This document shows positions 21,380 through 30,911 of a DNA stretch of 64,000 bases, piece after piece. Position 1 is the stretch's first letter. Every line of letters starts with the position of its first letter. The position numbers and the translations under genes were made by a program. This DNA is from Molossus alvarezi. Its lineage: Eukaryota; Chordata; Mammalia; Chiroptera; Molossidae. The DNA lies in assembly GCA_037176705.1 (NCBI GenBank), contig CM073887.1, positions 29,019,501-29,083,500 on the forward strand, in the 5' to 3' direction. The notes beneath the pieces were generated by a model. It was given only the letters and a program-made list of their open reading frames with translations. It did not search any database and was not told the DNA's origin.

Positions 21380-21847
21380 GCCCTGACCAGTGTGACTCAG
21401 CTGATTGGGCTCTGTCCCGTGCACTAAAATGTTGCAGGTTCAATTCCCAGTCAGGGCACATGCCTGGGTTGCAGGCTCGTTCCCTGGTAGGAGTCACGCA
21501 GGAGGCAGCTGATTTAATTTTTGTTCTCACATTGATGTTTCTCTCTCTCTCTCTTTCTCCTTCTCCCTTCCTCTCTCTTAAAAAAAATCTTTAGCCCTGG
21601 CCGGTTTGGCTCAGCGGTTGGAGCGTCGGCCTGCGGTACAGAGAGATCCGGGTTCGGTTCCCGCTAAGGGCATGTACCTCGGTTGCAATTTGTTCCCGGA
21701 CCTGGTTGGTCGTGCGGGTGGCAGCCACTCGATGTGTCCCTTCACATCGATGTTTCTCTCTCTCTCTCTCCCTCCTGCTCTATCTGAACAAAAAATGGAA
21801 AAATGTCCTTGGGTGAGGATAAAAAAAAAAAAAAATCTTTAAAAAAA
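21380..21847 (+). mobile_element. Older Ves-like SINE, split in its tail by a younger SINE
   Basis: The head GCCCTGACCAGTGTGACTCA, B box GGTTCAATTCCCAGTC, and a CT body ending CTTCCTCTCTCTTAAAAAAA run from 21,380 to about 21,593. The remaining A-rich tail resumes after the inserted SINE (21,829-21,847). An imperfect target duplication AAGATATTAAG (near 21,370) and AGAGATATTGAAG (near 21,850) brackets the pair. Confidence 0.9.
21594..21828 (+). mobile_element. Young-type Ves-like SINE inserted in an older SINE's tail
   Basis: The copy starts GCCCTGGCCGGTTTGGCTCA with an intact A box; the B box is GGGTTCGGTTCCCGC. It ends TCCTTGGGTGAGGATAAAAA, where a C-to-T change leaves a G-U pair in the hairpin. 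The target duplication AAAAAAATCTTTA lies at 21,581-21,593 and 21,829-21,841. Confidence 0.95.
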
Positions 21848-22156
21848 ATAAGAGATATTGAAGTTTGCTAGATACATCATTATATTTTCTTCTCTTTTCT
21901 TAGGACCTTTACTTGCTAATGGGATTAATTATGCTGATAACATCTCTAAACATGTACATCTTTGCATTTTGGAGACTAAACTATAATAGGTCCCTTTCAT
22001 TTCTTCTATATCCTTCTGGACTAAGATTTTAGTATTTTTTTTCCCTCTAGTTTTAGAAACCATACCATTTTGTAGTTTTCTAACTCATTGTTTCTGTTTA
22101 ATTTTGCAAACAATTTGCATAATGTGCGTTAGGTCTCTTTTCCTTGCTCACTAGTA

Positions 22157-22464
22157 CAGCTGACCCTGGAATAATGTATGAGCTAGGGACACCGACCTCA
22201 TGCATTTGAAAATCTGTGTAAAACTTTTGACTCTGTAATAGACTGTTTGCATGTGCAGATTGAATTAATTGTGAATTGAAAACAGTATTTTTAATCCCCA
22301 GTTGGGAAGGTATTATTGGGAATGCTAAAATACTGGTTTCAATCCATGGTTGGTTGAATATGAGGATACAAAACACAGATACAAAGGCTTAACTATTCAT
22401 TAAAAAAGCTCTGCAAATAAGAGGGCCTGTGCCATTCAAACCTGTGCTGTTCAAGGGTCAGCTG
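22157..22464. mobile_element. Tigger-like non-autonomous DNA transposon (MITE)
   Basis: The left end CAGCTGACCCTGGAATAAT and the complement of the right end, CAGCTGACCCTTGAACAGCA, are inverted repeats of the CAGTTGACCCTTGAACAAC type typical of Tc1/mariner-Tigger elements. The flanking dinucleotides are TA on the left and CA on the right, consistent with a decayed TA target duplication. At 308 bp it is too short to encode a transposase. Confidence 0.82.
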
Positions 22465-22650
22465 CATCTCGCTTTTGCAGGATAATGATCATTTGCTCTT
22501 GAAAGTAAGGTAAATCTTATTTGTTATACGTAGGGAGAGAGGGATACACAGATATATATCTTTATATTTACATGTATCTATATCAGTATGTAGATATATA
22601 TATATATCTTTTATTTGTTCCTCTAAAGAACACTAACATCATGTACAGAG

Positions 22651-22733
22651 ATTTTTTTTATTAATTTATTTTTGTTACAGATGTTTCTCCTTTTTCCCCC
22701 ATTGACACCCTCCTCCTCACCCCCCACACCCCC
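22651..22733 (-). mobile_element. Very short L1 3' end, minus strand
   Basis: TTTTGTTACAGATGTTTCTC followed by CCCCCATTGACACCCTCCTC is the complement of the 3' UTR shared with the L1 ends at 9,600 and 60,300. Only about 80 bp was inserted before truncation. Confidence 0.88.
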
Positions 22734-23249
22734 AGATTTATATTACTTATATATATTATCTATAATCTCAAGGGGTTGTCACTTGCAGTTTTTTATTATG
22801 TTTTGTTTTTCAGAATAAATACTTTTGTTGTTGTTGTTGTTATAGCTAATATACTTGCAGTAGAGATGAAGGTGATGTTTGGGGATACATCATATGGCAG
22901 ATTTTCATACAAATCTTTAGTTTCTGTTGCAGAGTAAAAATATTGGAAAAATCAGATCTAGTTTCTTTTTCAATTTAAACCTTGCAAATGTTCTTTTAAA
23001 ATAATTTATATTTATTTTTTATTATATCTAGATTACTATGACTAAATTAACATAACTTAATATTTAGTTGTTTTTTTTTGGTTTTGTATTTCCATCCAAC
23101 TTTTCCTCACAAAAATTAGCTTATTGTAGAAAAATAATAGTAAGTTTCTTGCTAATATTTGATTTAAATTTCCAAAATTCATAGATCTATTTAAAATATT
23201 TATGGAGTGTAACAATAAGATAATATCTTTTAAATAAGAGAAAACACTG

Positions 23250-23893
23250 AAAGTTAATTTTTTCGGTACTTTTATTAGCATTTATTTTACGCCAAAGTTA
23301 CTCCCATGCCACATGTTTTTATTCAGTTTCTTTGGGACACCTTTTCCTCCTGTGCAGCCTCCTCCTCTGGTCAGGAGCAATCTCCTCCTCTTCAGTAGGG
23401 TCCTCTCCACATGGTGGGGAGAGCTCACATGTGGGTTCATCCACCCGTGAGCTCTGTCAGTTCTGCGCCGCATCTCGGGAGCTTTGTTCACCTGGACGTG
23501 CTCAGTGACCAGAGAACCTGCATCTCAACCCTGAAGTTCAGCATTGCTCCCTGCATTTTTAAGCATGTGCTGCGAAAACTCAGCACTCTTTGGACCACTG
23601 ACCCTGGGTCCAGCCCCACTGTTTGGCATGGACACACCTACCAACTCCACCGTTGCAATGACAGAATGGCACGCATTGCTACTCTAAAGTGACATTCTTC
23701 AGGGTCTTGGTGGTTTTTTGCATGTGCATACCCTTGATGGCCTGGGCAGTTTCACAAGTGTTCTTAAAGTGAACATGAAGATCTGAACCTCTTGATTTGC
23801 ATGATTTTGTGGGGTTTTCTGGGTCAAGTGAATAGTAAACCATTTTCAGAGGTCACCTCAGGCCGCTCATGGGAAGAGGAAAGTTAGTTTTTG
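23250..23893. repeat. Target-site duplication pair of the RPL17 retrocopy
   Basis: AAAGTTAATTTTT at 23,250-23,262 and AAAGTTAGTTTTT at 23,881-23,893 differ by one base and bracket the retrocopy, as expected for L1-mediated insertion. Confidence 0.8.
23264..23880 (-). pseudogene. RPL17: Processed pseudogene of ribosomal protein L17 (uL22)
   Basis: RPL17 is a large-subunit ribosomal protein. The minus strand carries an intronless, mRNA-like copy: a 5' UTR ending GGTGACCTCTGAAA, an ATG at 23,843, an N-terminus reading [16 protein letters not shown], an internal NGGVGR and AKQWGWTQG, and the later block [11 protein letters not shown] and RAHG. The coding frame is broken by a TAG where a Gln codon is expected (between VTLE and QCVPF), a 2-base loss in the Lys-Lys-Ser region after TQG, and a 1-base loss in the C-terminal third. 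The natural stop position is TAA at 23,298-23,300, followed by a polyadenylation-signal-like AATAAA. A retrocopy inserted by L1 machinery; not functional as a ribosomal protein. Confidence 0.95.
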
Positions 23894-23922
23894 AGGTATT
23901 TACATAGATATCCTCTAAGGTC

Positions 23923-23954
<32 letters not shown>

Positions 23955-24959
23955 TTTGAGCAAATTTGCAATATACTAGGTTTATAATATTGTAATAGAC
24001 AAATATATGTTGTCAAAATATCTCACATGTGAAGTTCTGGGTCTGTTTTACTTTGTTTAAAAGTTCTCATTGCACATTGACGGAACCGGCTCCGGCACAG
24101 CAGCTACTGTTTGATGTTTTCCAACTTGCAGTTTCATCATTTTGATTTAGCATGAATGATTGGTTATTTTTATTACATGGAATATATTCAAGGTTGAATA
24201 ATAATTATGTCACTTTCAAGCACTTGCTTTCTATACACATTCTTTAGGAGAAAGTAAAAGATGGATTTATAATTTATGGCATGAAAATTAAGTACAGTGA
24301 TGGTGGATTTATAAGCATGTGCTTTAATGTTCAAGTAAAAGCGATGGAAATAGTTGCAAAGTACTTTCTAGATGATACAACGATTTCCACACATAACAAA
24401 TAAAAGTTTTGTGATAGCGTTTGAATTTTGCTATGTTTTTCTCCAACACAAAATTAAGATCAGGAGACATATCGCGGATCGCAAAATGTTTACAGTGAAT
24501 AGCGCAGAGCACTGGTGTTCACGTGCTGTCAGAGTACCGCACTGCCACACACAGTGCCTGTGGTCCACCAGATCCCAAATTACCCAATGATCACAGCAAA
24601 GGCCTCTCTCTACTCATTGCCTTGGGCTGTCAGTGATAAACAGTGCAGTCAGTTGCCCAGAATTTCTGTAACGTATGTGTTGCATCTACATGAAAAGTCA
24701 TACCAAGGAGAACCTCCTCTCCGCTCTTTCTCATTTCATCAATGTTTCCTTCTGTACTGTATAATTCACAAGATACAGTACGCAAATAAGCTTCTATTTC
24801 TCCCCTATGAAAATAAAGCAATACAAAACTCTTCTTTTGACCTGACATTCACTTCCACTTCCCATCCCATTTGTCTGCTACCCTTTGAAGTAAAACACCT
24901 GGAAAGAATTTTCTCTACTCCCTGTTTCTGATATTTCTCCCCCTATCTTCCCTGAAGCA
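23894..24959. other. Intergenic DNA with a GT microsatellite
   Basis: A (GT)n run lies at 23,929-23,954. No exon can be supported. The 138-codon frame at 24,515-24,931 runs into pyrimidine-rich L2-like DNA and shows no domain. Confidence 0.45.
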
Positions 24960-25305
24960 TACTCCAACAGGCTTTCATCCTCACGATTCCATTAACCTGC
25001 ACTTATCATTGTCCCTAAAAATTTCTGCCTTGCTAATCTGTTCTCTGTGTGCATTTCATGTTACTTCTTAACAACATTTACATCTTCTTTCTCACAAGAT
25101 ACTTTTTTCACTTAGCTTCAAGAGCATCACACTTAAGTTTTCTTTATATAAGTGCAGGAAGACTCTCGTTCCGTGTTCCTTGCTGCTTCCCATTCATCTC
25201 ACCCAATCATTTCTTCCTGCCTTTATAATCTTATCCAGGTAAATGCCATCCATGTGGCTATGACAGCGACTTACACATGCAATATCCAGGCACTGAAACT
25301 ATCAA
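24960..25305 (+). repeat. L2 LINE relic, reverse transcriptase-region type
   Basis: ACTCCAACAGGCTTTCATCC, ATTCCATTAACCTGCACTTA, TTCACTTAGCTTCAAGAGCA and the CACACTTAAGTTTTC block follow the order of the mammalian L2 coding region. All frames are broken. Confidence 0.6.
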
Positions 25306-26862
25306 GAGAGAGAAATATATGACTTTATTCATTACAATACCTGGCCTAATAAAAGAAACAAGTACTTTGTTACATGACAATTAAATAGAAAACCTGAGTT
25401 ATAGAAAAATCTTAAAATAACACAATATAATACATGTTAATATCAAAGAGAGAGAGAGATGACCTAAGTAGGTGGGATGCAGCCAAACACTTTTTAAAAT
25501 ATCCCGTTGAATATTGTTTAAGATAATAATATAATGTATAGATCAATGGTATAGTTGTTTATTTTAAACAGATACAGTATAATTTTGCATTGTAGACAAA
25601 TACACTTTCTGAATGTTACAGGGGGCTGGTGAAATGTCCATGAAATGATATATTCTGCAACCCTAATCTATCATTTTTTCTTATGGCCTCTTTTTATCTT
25701 TTGTGATATTTTTATTATGTTATAAAAGAACTATATATATATTCACATATATATTTACATATATATGTTATATAAGCCCATTTCTATAAACACATGCACA
25801 CTATACACAGCAATTACTAAGTAAAGCTATACAAATGATGGGACATGAGTGATGAAAATTAATCATTTTATATCATTATTTCTTCCTATTACCTTTATTT
25901 TGATAACCTATTATCTGCATATTTTAAAACAATCTTTGATCTCAGGGATTGCTTTATGAAACAAACATCTCCATTTTATAGACAGACCGAGGAACAGCTG
26001 TCACATAATCTTACTTGAGGATTTTCAGGACAGCCTGGCAATTATAAACCAGGACACTCTGTCTAATGTGGCCGACGTGTAATCAGCTTCCGTCATTGCT
26101 TTGGCCAAAACGATGTGCATTAAATTTTGTAAGAATAACAGCTTTATTGAGCAGGAAATTATTTCTAAATGGCTTTGCATCAGGTGAAACAATATTCTTT
26201 TATAATTATAATGGTATTTTTTGAAAGGATATCACAAATAAATTTGCATGGTGAAAATTACCTGTTTCACCCAGCAATTATTTCAGAAGTCAATATAAAC
26301 CAAATGTCTCCATTTCCAAAATATAATAAATAGTAGATTTAAAAAACTCCAATTTCTAAAAAAATTATTAGAATCCATTAATGGGACAACAAAAATGTCA
26401 AATGAAAGACTGTATAAAATCTGAAAAGCTGCAGTATGAAGATTGTGGATTGCCACTTTATTATGTATGTGTGTAACATCTATGAAAATAATGTCTTTGT
26501 TGGTAATGGAATCAGCAATTGGTTAATGTAATGATTAAGCAGCTAATCAGGTTGGAAGTAGTCTATGTGTCTCATTATTAGCACTCTTTATATTTTGATG
26601 GGAAATAATTAGATAATCTAGAAGAGGTCCTTTAAGATTGCTTTCACTGATCTCCCTTAAGTCTAGAACAAATTCCTAAGCCTTTAATCCTTCTGTTTCT
26701 TTGTACCATTCTCCACCATCTTGTTTATCTGTCTAGAATAAAAAGAACAGATTGACAACATTTGACAATCTTAAGTAGGTAGACAAGATAGAGAGACAAT
26801 CTTGTTGTTTGTCCAAAACAGCAAATTACAAGGTATAACAGGTTCAAGTATGAAGGGAAAAA

Positions 26863-26864
<2 letters not shown>
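25306..26864. other. Repeat-poor AT-rich block, possible conserved noncoding DNA
   Basis: No transposon landmark is found apart from AT-alternating stretches at 25,732-25,770. The part from about 25,940 to 26,660 is rich in TAAT and ATTA motifs (for example TAATGATTAAGCAGCTAATC near 26,528) in otherwise complex sequence, a composition often seen in developmental enhancers. That is an impression, not evidence of function. Confidence 0.35.
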
Positions 26865-26907
<43 letters not shown>

Positions 26908-26912
26908 TGTGT
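26865..26912. repeat. (AC)n microsatellite followed by (GT)n
   Basis: About 20 AC units are followed immediately by four GT units, so the right end can fold back on itself. Reading frames across it yield only Thr-His or Cys-Val repeats. Confidence 0.95.
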
Positions 26913-27122
26913 ATAGGTGCACACACCCCAAACAATGTGAGAAGAAACACAGTAAGCAGAGCAAAATCAATCACAAGCACATAAATAATCAAATGCAATT
27001 CAGTCACTAAAACAATCTCTCCGAAATCGCGTGTTCTTTTACGTGCATTCTATGTAAATAGATGTTTATGCCTTTTATTCAATATTTTATTTATTGCAAC
27101 TGTTTAAAAATTTTAGCCTGCT

Positions 27123-27394
27123 GTCCTGGCTGGTTTGGCTCAGCAGTTAGAGCATCGGCCTGCGGTCCGGAGAGACCTGGGTTCAGTTCCTGCTAAGGGC
27201 ATGTACCTAGGTTGCAGTTTTTCCCCGGCCCTGGTTGGTTGTGTGGGTGGCAACCACTTGATGTGTCCCTTTCATATTGATGTTTCTCTCTCTCTCTCTT
27301 CCTCTCTCTCCCTCCCACTCTACCTGAACAAAAAATGGAAAAATGTCCTCGGGTGAGGATGATAAAAAAAAAAAAAAAGAAGCTATTAAAAAAA
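27123..27394 (+). mobile_element. Young-type Ves-like SINE, plus strand
   Basis: A box TTGGCTCAGCAGTTAGAGC, B box GGGTTCAGTTCCTGC, hairpin TCCTCGGGTGAGGAT and a long A-rich tail with an internal AGAAGCTATT interruption. A perfect 17-bp target duplication AAAAATTTTAGCCTGCT is at 27,106-27,122 and 27,395-27,411. Confidence 0.96.
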
Positions 27395-28044
27395 AAAAAT
27401 TTTAGCCTGCTAATTAGAATTTTCTGTAAAATAGTCAATAAAAGAATACTGGTTCTTAATTCCAAAGGAAATACTTTTACTGTTTCTTCGCTAGCAATGA
27501 TAGTAACTAATTATAGTTTCTGCTACTGATAGCTTAAGTATGATAAAGACTGTGAGCTGATCATTAAATTTATATGGTTCAGTACTGTCATAGCTAAGCA
27601 TACCATTGCACAGTTTTTACATTTTTTATGATATGGCATTTATTCTATAGTAGCAGATAGAATCCACACACCCCCCCCACCTGTTTCTGAGAGATCCAGG
27701 TGCCACAGTTGATAGGTTAATTAACTGCTTTGCAACTGCTTATCATGGGAATTACTGTCTCATCTCAGTCTTTAAATAGCAGTCTCACGACTGTTCCCCC
27801 TCTTAGTGTGGATAAATATTTCCAAATACTTCACATTTCTCAGAGGACCTACAGCTTGCCCCATGCCTGGAACCCATTTTGTGATCAATTGATGTTCTTG
27901 GATAGAAAGCTAAATACGCCAACATTGCCCAAGCTGAGAAAAAATGAAATTTGGTAAGAATCTAGGTATTTCTCAAGCTAACTATAGAAACTGAACTGAT
28001 GGCTCATAAAAACTAGAAATTAGAGCAGCTCTAATAATCTAGGT

Positions 28045-28244
28045 CAAGGATCAGCAATTTTTTTTTTTTAGAGTAAAAGTAAATACGTTAGGTTTGTGAG
28101 CCAATGCTATGTGTTGCAGTTCCTCAACTCTGCCACACAGTGAACTCAGCCACACAATATGTCAACAAGTGAGCATGGCTATGTTCCAATAAAACTATCT
28201 CTACAAAGGAGACTAATCCTTATGCCATAGTTTGCTCACATCTG
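28045..28244. mobile_element. hAT-like non-autonomous DNA transposon
   Basis: The ends CAAGGATCAGCAA and (complement of the right end) CAGATGTGAGCAAA are short inverted repeats. The flanks ATCTAGGT (28,037-28,044) and ATCTACGT (28,245-28,252) are an 8-bp target duplication with one change, which is the hAT hallmark. Internal text such as TTCCAATAAAACTATCTCTA matches an old hAT-Charlie-type mammalian family that I cannot name with certainty. Confidence 0.85.
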
Positions 28245-28275
28245 ATCTACGTAGTAGCAAGCAATAAATGAACTT

Positions 28276-28307
28276 TTATTTATTTATTCATTCATTCATT
28301 CATTCAT

Positions 28308-28346
<39 letters not shown>

Positions 28347-28432
28347 TTATTTGGTATGTGCCAGCAGGAACCAAACCCAGGACTCTCTGGTCCACAGGCC
28401 GATGCTCCAACCACTTAGCCAAATCGGCCAGG
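28276..28432 (-). mobile_element. Partial SINE with an (ATTT)n tail, minus strand
   Basis: Only the head half of the SINE is present (complement of B box, CAGGAACCAAACCCAGG, and of the A box). Its tail is an ATTC/ATTT tetranucleotide array (28,276-28,349) instead of the CT body and hairpin. The target duplication GCAATAAATGAACTT is at 28,261-28,275 and 28,433-28,447. Confidence 0.93.
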
Positions 28433-28434
28433 GC

Positions 28435-28941
28435 AATAAATGAACTTAAAAAAAATTTTTTTTTTTCTTTATGCCATTTGTCCAAGATTCTAGAGCACAG
28501 GACAGAGACTCATTGCATTTGGTAGTCTGTCAATTTTCTATGCCTAAAAAGATACTTTATCACTACATTTTTTATTTAATTTATTGGGATAACTTTGGCT
28601 AATAAAATTACATAGGTTTCTGGTGTACACTTCTGTAATACATCACCTGTACATTGTATTGTGTGTTCGCCACCCAAAGTCAAGTCTCCTTCCATCACCA
28701 TTTATCCCCTCTTTACCCTCTTCTAACTACCCACACCTTCCCTCAGGTAATCACAATATTATTGTTTGCGTCTAAGTTTCTTTTTTAAGATATTTTAATT
28801 GACTGTCCCATCAGCAGTGCGTAGATTGGAGAAGGGGTGGTAGGACGATTGAGATGCCACTCCAGTAGGAGAGGGAAGGGATATTTTATTATGCATTTCT
28901 ATCAAGGGGAATGCACATTGTTTGCAATTCTTTTCTTTTTC
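28435..28941. repeat. Duplicated segment, copy B (pairs with 19,416-19,918)
   Basis: The copy aligns with copy A without gaps from 28,467 with a single substitution. It carries the same old L1 3' end (28,563-28,785). Its left edge holds a partial SINE, whereas copy A has an L1 at the equivalent place; the right edge is a SINE in both. Confidence 0.95.
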
Positions 28942-29183
28942 CTTTTTTTTTATCCTCACCTGAGGACGTTTTTTCCATTTTTGTTCAGATAGAGTAGGAG
29001 GGAGAGAGAGGAAGAGAGAGAAACATGGATGTGAAAGGGACACATCGAGTAGCTGCCACCTGCACCACCCAACCAGGGCTGGGGACAAACTGCAACTGAG
29101 GGACATGCCCCTAGCAGGAACCGAACCTGGGTTTCTCTGGACCGCAGGCCGACACTCGAACTTCTGAGCCAAACTGGCCAGAG
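28942..29183 (-). mobile_element. Young-type Ves-like SINE, minus strand
   Basis: Poly-T, TATCCTCACCTGAGGACG hairpin, a GA body with AACATGGATG, the B box complement (GGAACCGAACCTGGGTTTC) and the head. The junction on its tail side is the same as in the copy at 19,919. On its head side it abuts poly-T of an L1 stub, suggesting insertion beside that L1's target. Confidence 0.94.
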
Positions 29184-29265
29184 TTCTTTTTTTTTTTTTT
29201 TAACAGATTGTACATTTTATTTATCTATTCATTTTTTTATTGTTGAAAGTATTGCAGATGTTCCC
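29184..29265 (-). mobile_element. Short old-type L1 3' end, minus strand
   Basis: Poly-T followed by TTTATTGTTGAAAGTATTGCA and CAGATGTTCCC, the complement of an L1 3' terminus. It is bounded on the right by TTGTTTGCAATTCTTT (29,266), the same sequence as at 28,918, so this L1 and the adjacent SINE lie between two copies of one target. Confidence 0.75.
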
Positions 29266-29289
29266 TTGTTTGCAATTCTTTCTTTATAA

Positions 29290-29507
29290 CATTTTTTTCT
29301 TTATTGATTTTTTAGAGAGAGAGGAAGGGGGAGAGAGAGAGAGAGAGAAACATGGATGATGAGAGAGAATATCGATTGGCCGCCTCCTGTGTGGCCCCCA
29401 CTGGGGGTTTGGCCCACAACCTAGGCATGTGCCCTTACCAGGAATTGAACTGGTGACCTCTTGGTGCATGGGCGGACGCTCAACCACTGAGCCACACCGG
29501 CTGGGCT
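29290..29507 (-). mobile_element. Older Ves-like SINE, minus strand
   Basis: A TTTTTTTCTTTATTGATTTT tail, GA-rich body, B box complement (GGAATTGAACTGGTGACCTC) and head complement (CTGAGCCACACCGGCTGG). An imperfect target pair is seen around 29,268 (GTTTGCAATTCTTTC) and 29,509 (GTTTGTGATTCTTAA). Confidence 0.9.
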
Positions 29508-29530
29508 AGTTTGTGATTCTTAATGCTATA

Positions 29531-30911
29531 TGTAATTTTAAACCTGAATACAATGATAAACATTGAAAATTTAGATTTTCAACCATTCATAAATGAATCT
29601 AAAGATCTATGACATTTTGTCATTTATTATGTTTTTGGGAATGAAATGGGTGAGATCCTGGATTTATTTTGATAGTGACTAAAACTCACTAATGGCCAAA
29701 CATCTAAATCTCAATGAAAGTTTATTGCTTTCTATCCATAATTGACAGATCAAGTTTTATTATCAGTCTAAAAACAGGTCACTTAAATATTTTAGCTATA
29801 CTTAATTTCATTTTAAGTAGGAAATTTCATGTCCCAGAGATATTATACATTCAGCAGAGGTTTTCAAGTCTTATAAAATTGCTATGCTAGTGAATATGTA
29901 TAAAATACCTTACATCGCTTTTAGGCAAGAAAGGATACAAGCTTTAAAAATGTAATGCCATTTTTCAGACAAAGGTTCTGTGATATCACAACTCTCATTT
30001 GAAATCAATCAGTGTTTTGCATTATCCAGAAAAGCTGTATCCTATTTAAAGAGTTTTTAATTACAACGTTTGAACTGGATTGAAAATAGACGCATGGAAC
30101 ATTAAGGGACATAATTATCTATAGCTGACAATTGGTGCAGATGTCAGATGCACCACACCAATTGTTTTATATACAAAAATGATTTTAGTTTAAGAGACTC
30201 ATTTAACTATTTCAAGCAATTGAGGCACAAACAGTATTTTTAGATGGCATATAGATGGGTAGTGTCAGATTGCTTGAATTTTGAATAATTTGAAATGTAT
30301 GTTTACAAAGAAATGAGTGCAATGCTAGGTTTCTCTACATTAGTTATCATGGGTCAAAAAATGAATAAATAGATATTTTACTCTTCTTGCTTGAAGTTGA
30401 TATGTAGAAAACTAGAGTTCTCATTTTATGGATTAAAAATGGCAAAACAAAACAAAACAAAAACATATAATGTTATTTAACTTTAAGAATCTTACAACTA
30501 CTAATTATTTACGACATTATTATATCATGATTTTTCCATTCATTAAGACCAAAGTTTTAAAAAATTGAACTAGAAATGTCTTTATTCTCATTTATCTTGA
30601 TCAGTGTCTTGAAGATCTTATTAATTTGTGTGCCTATGTATGTCTGAATTTGGGGTGGGAGGAGAAACAGTTAGCAGTTTTTATAATCACTTTCTGACTT
30701 ACAGGCTTCTAAATGCCCAATATTAATTCCAGTCATTATAGAGGAAATGTCATTATATCATTCAATCATTAATACATCCACTTATTTGTTAATTAATAAC
30801 ATTGAGAACCTATACCAAAGTTTAAGTAATGATTTTAACTCTCATGGAAATTTTAGTCTCATAGGAGACCAAAATTGAACTCTTTCCTATAGCTTTAAGT
30901 CCATAAAAAAA
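29531..30911. other. AT-rich intergenic DNA, nothing recognised
   Basis: No exon or repeat family is supported. AAC/AAAAC-type short A-rich tracts are present near 30,445. Confidence 0.5.

Noticed and set aside
26725..27007. Open frames with Cys-Val or Thr-His repeats
   Set aside because: They are translations of the AC/GT microsatellite.
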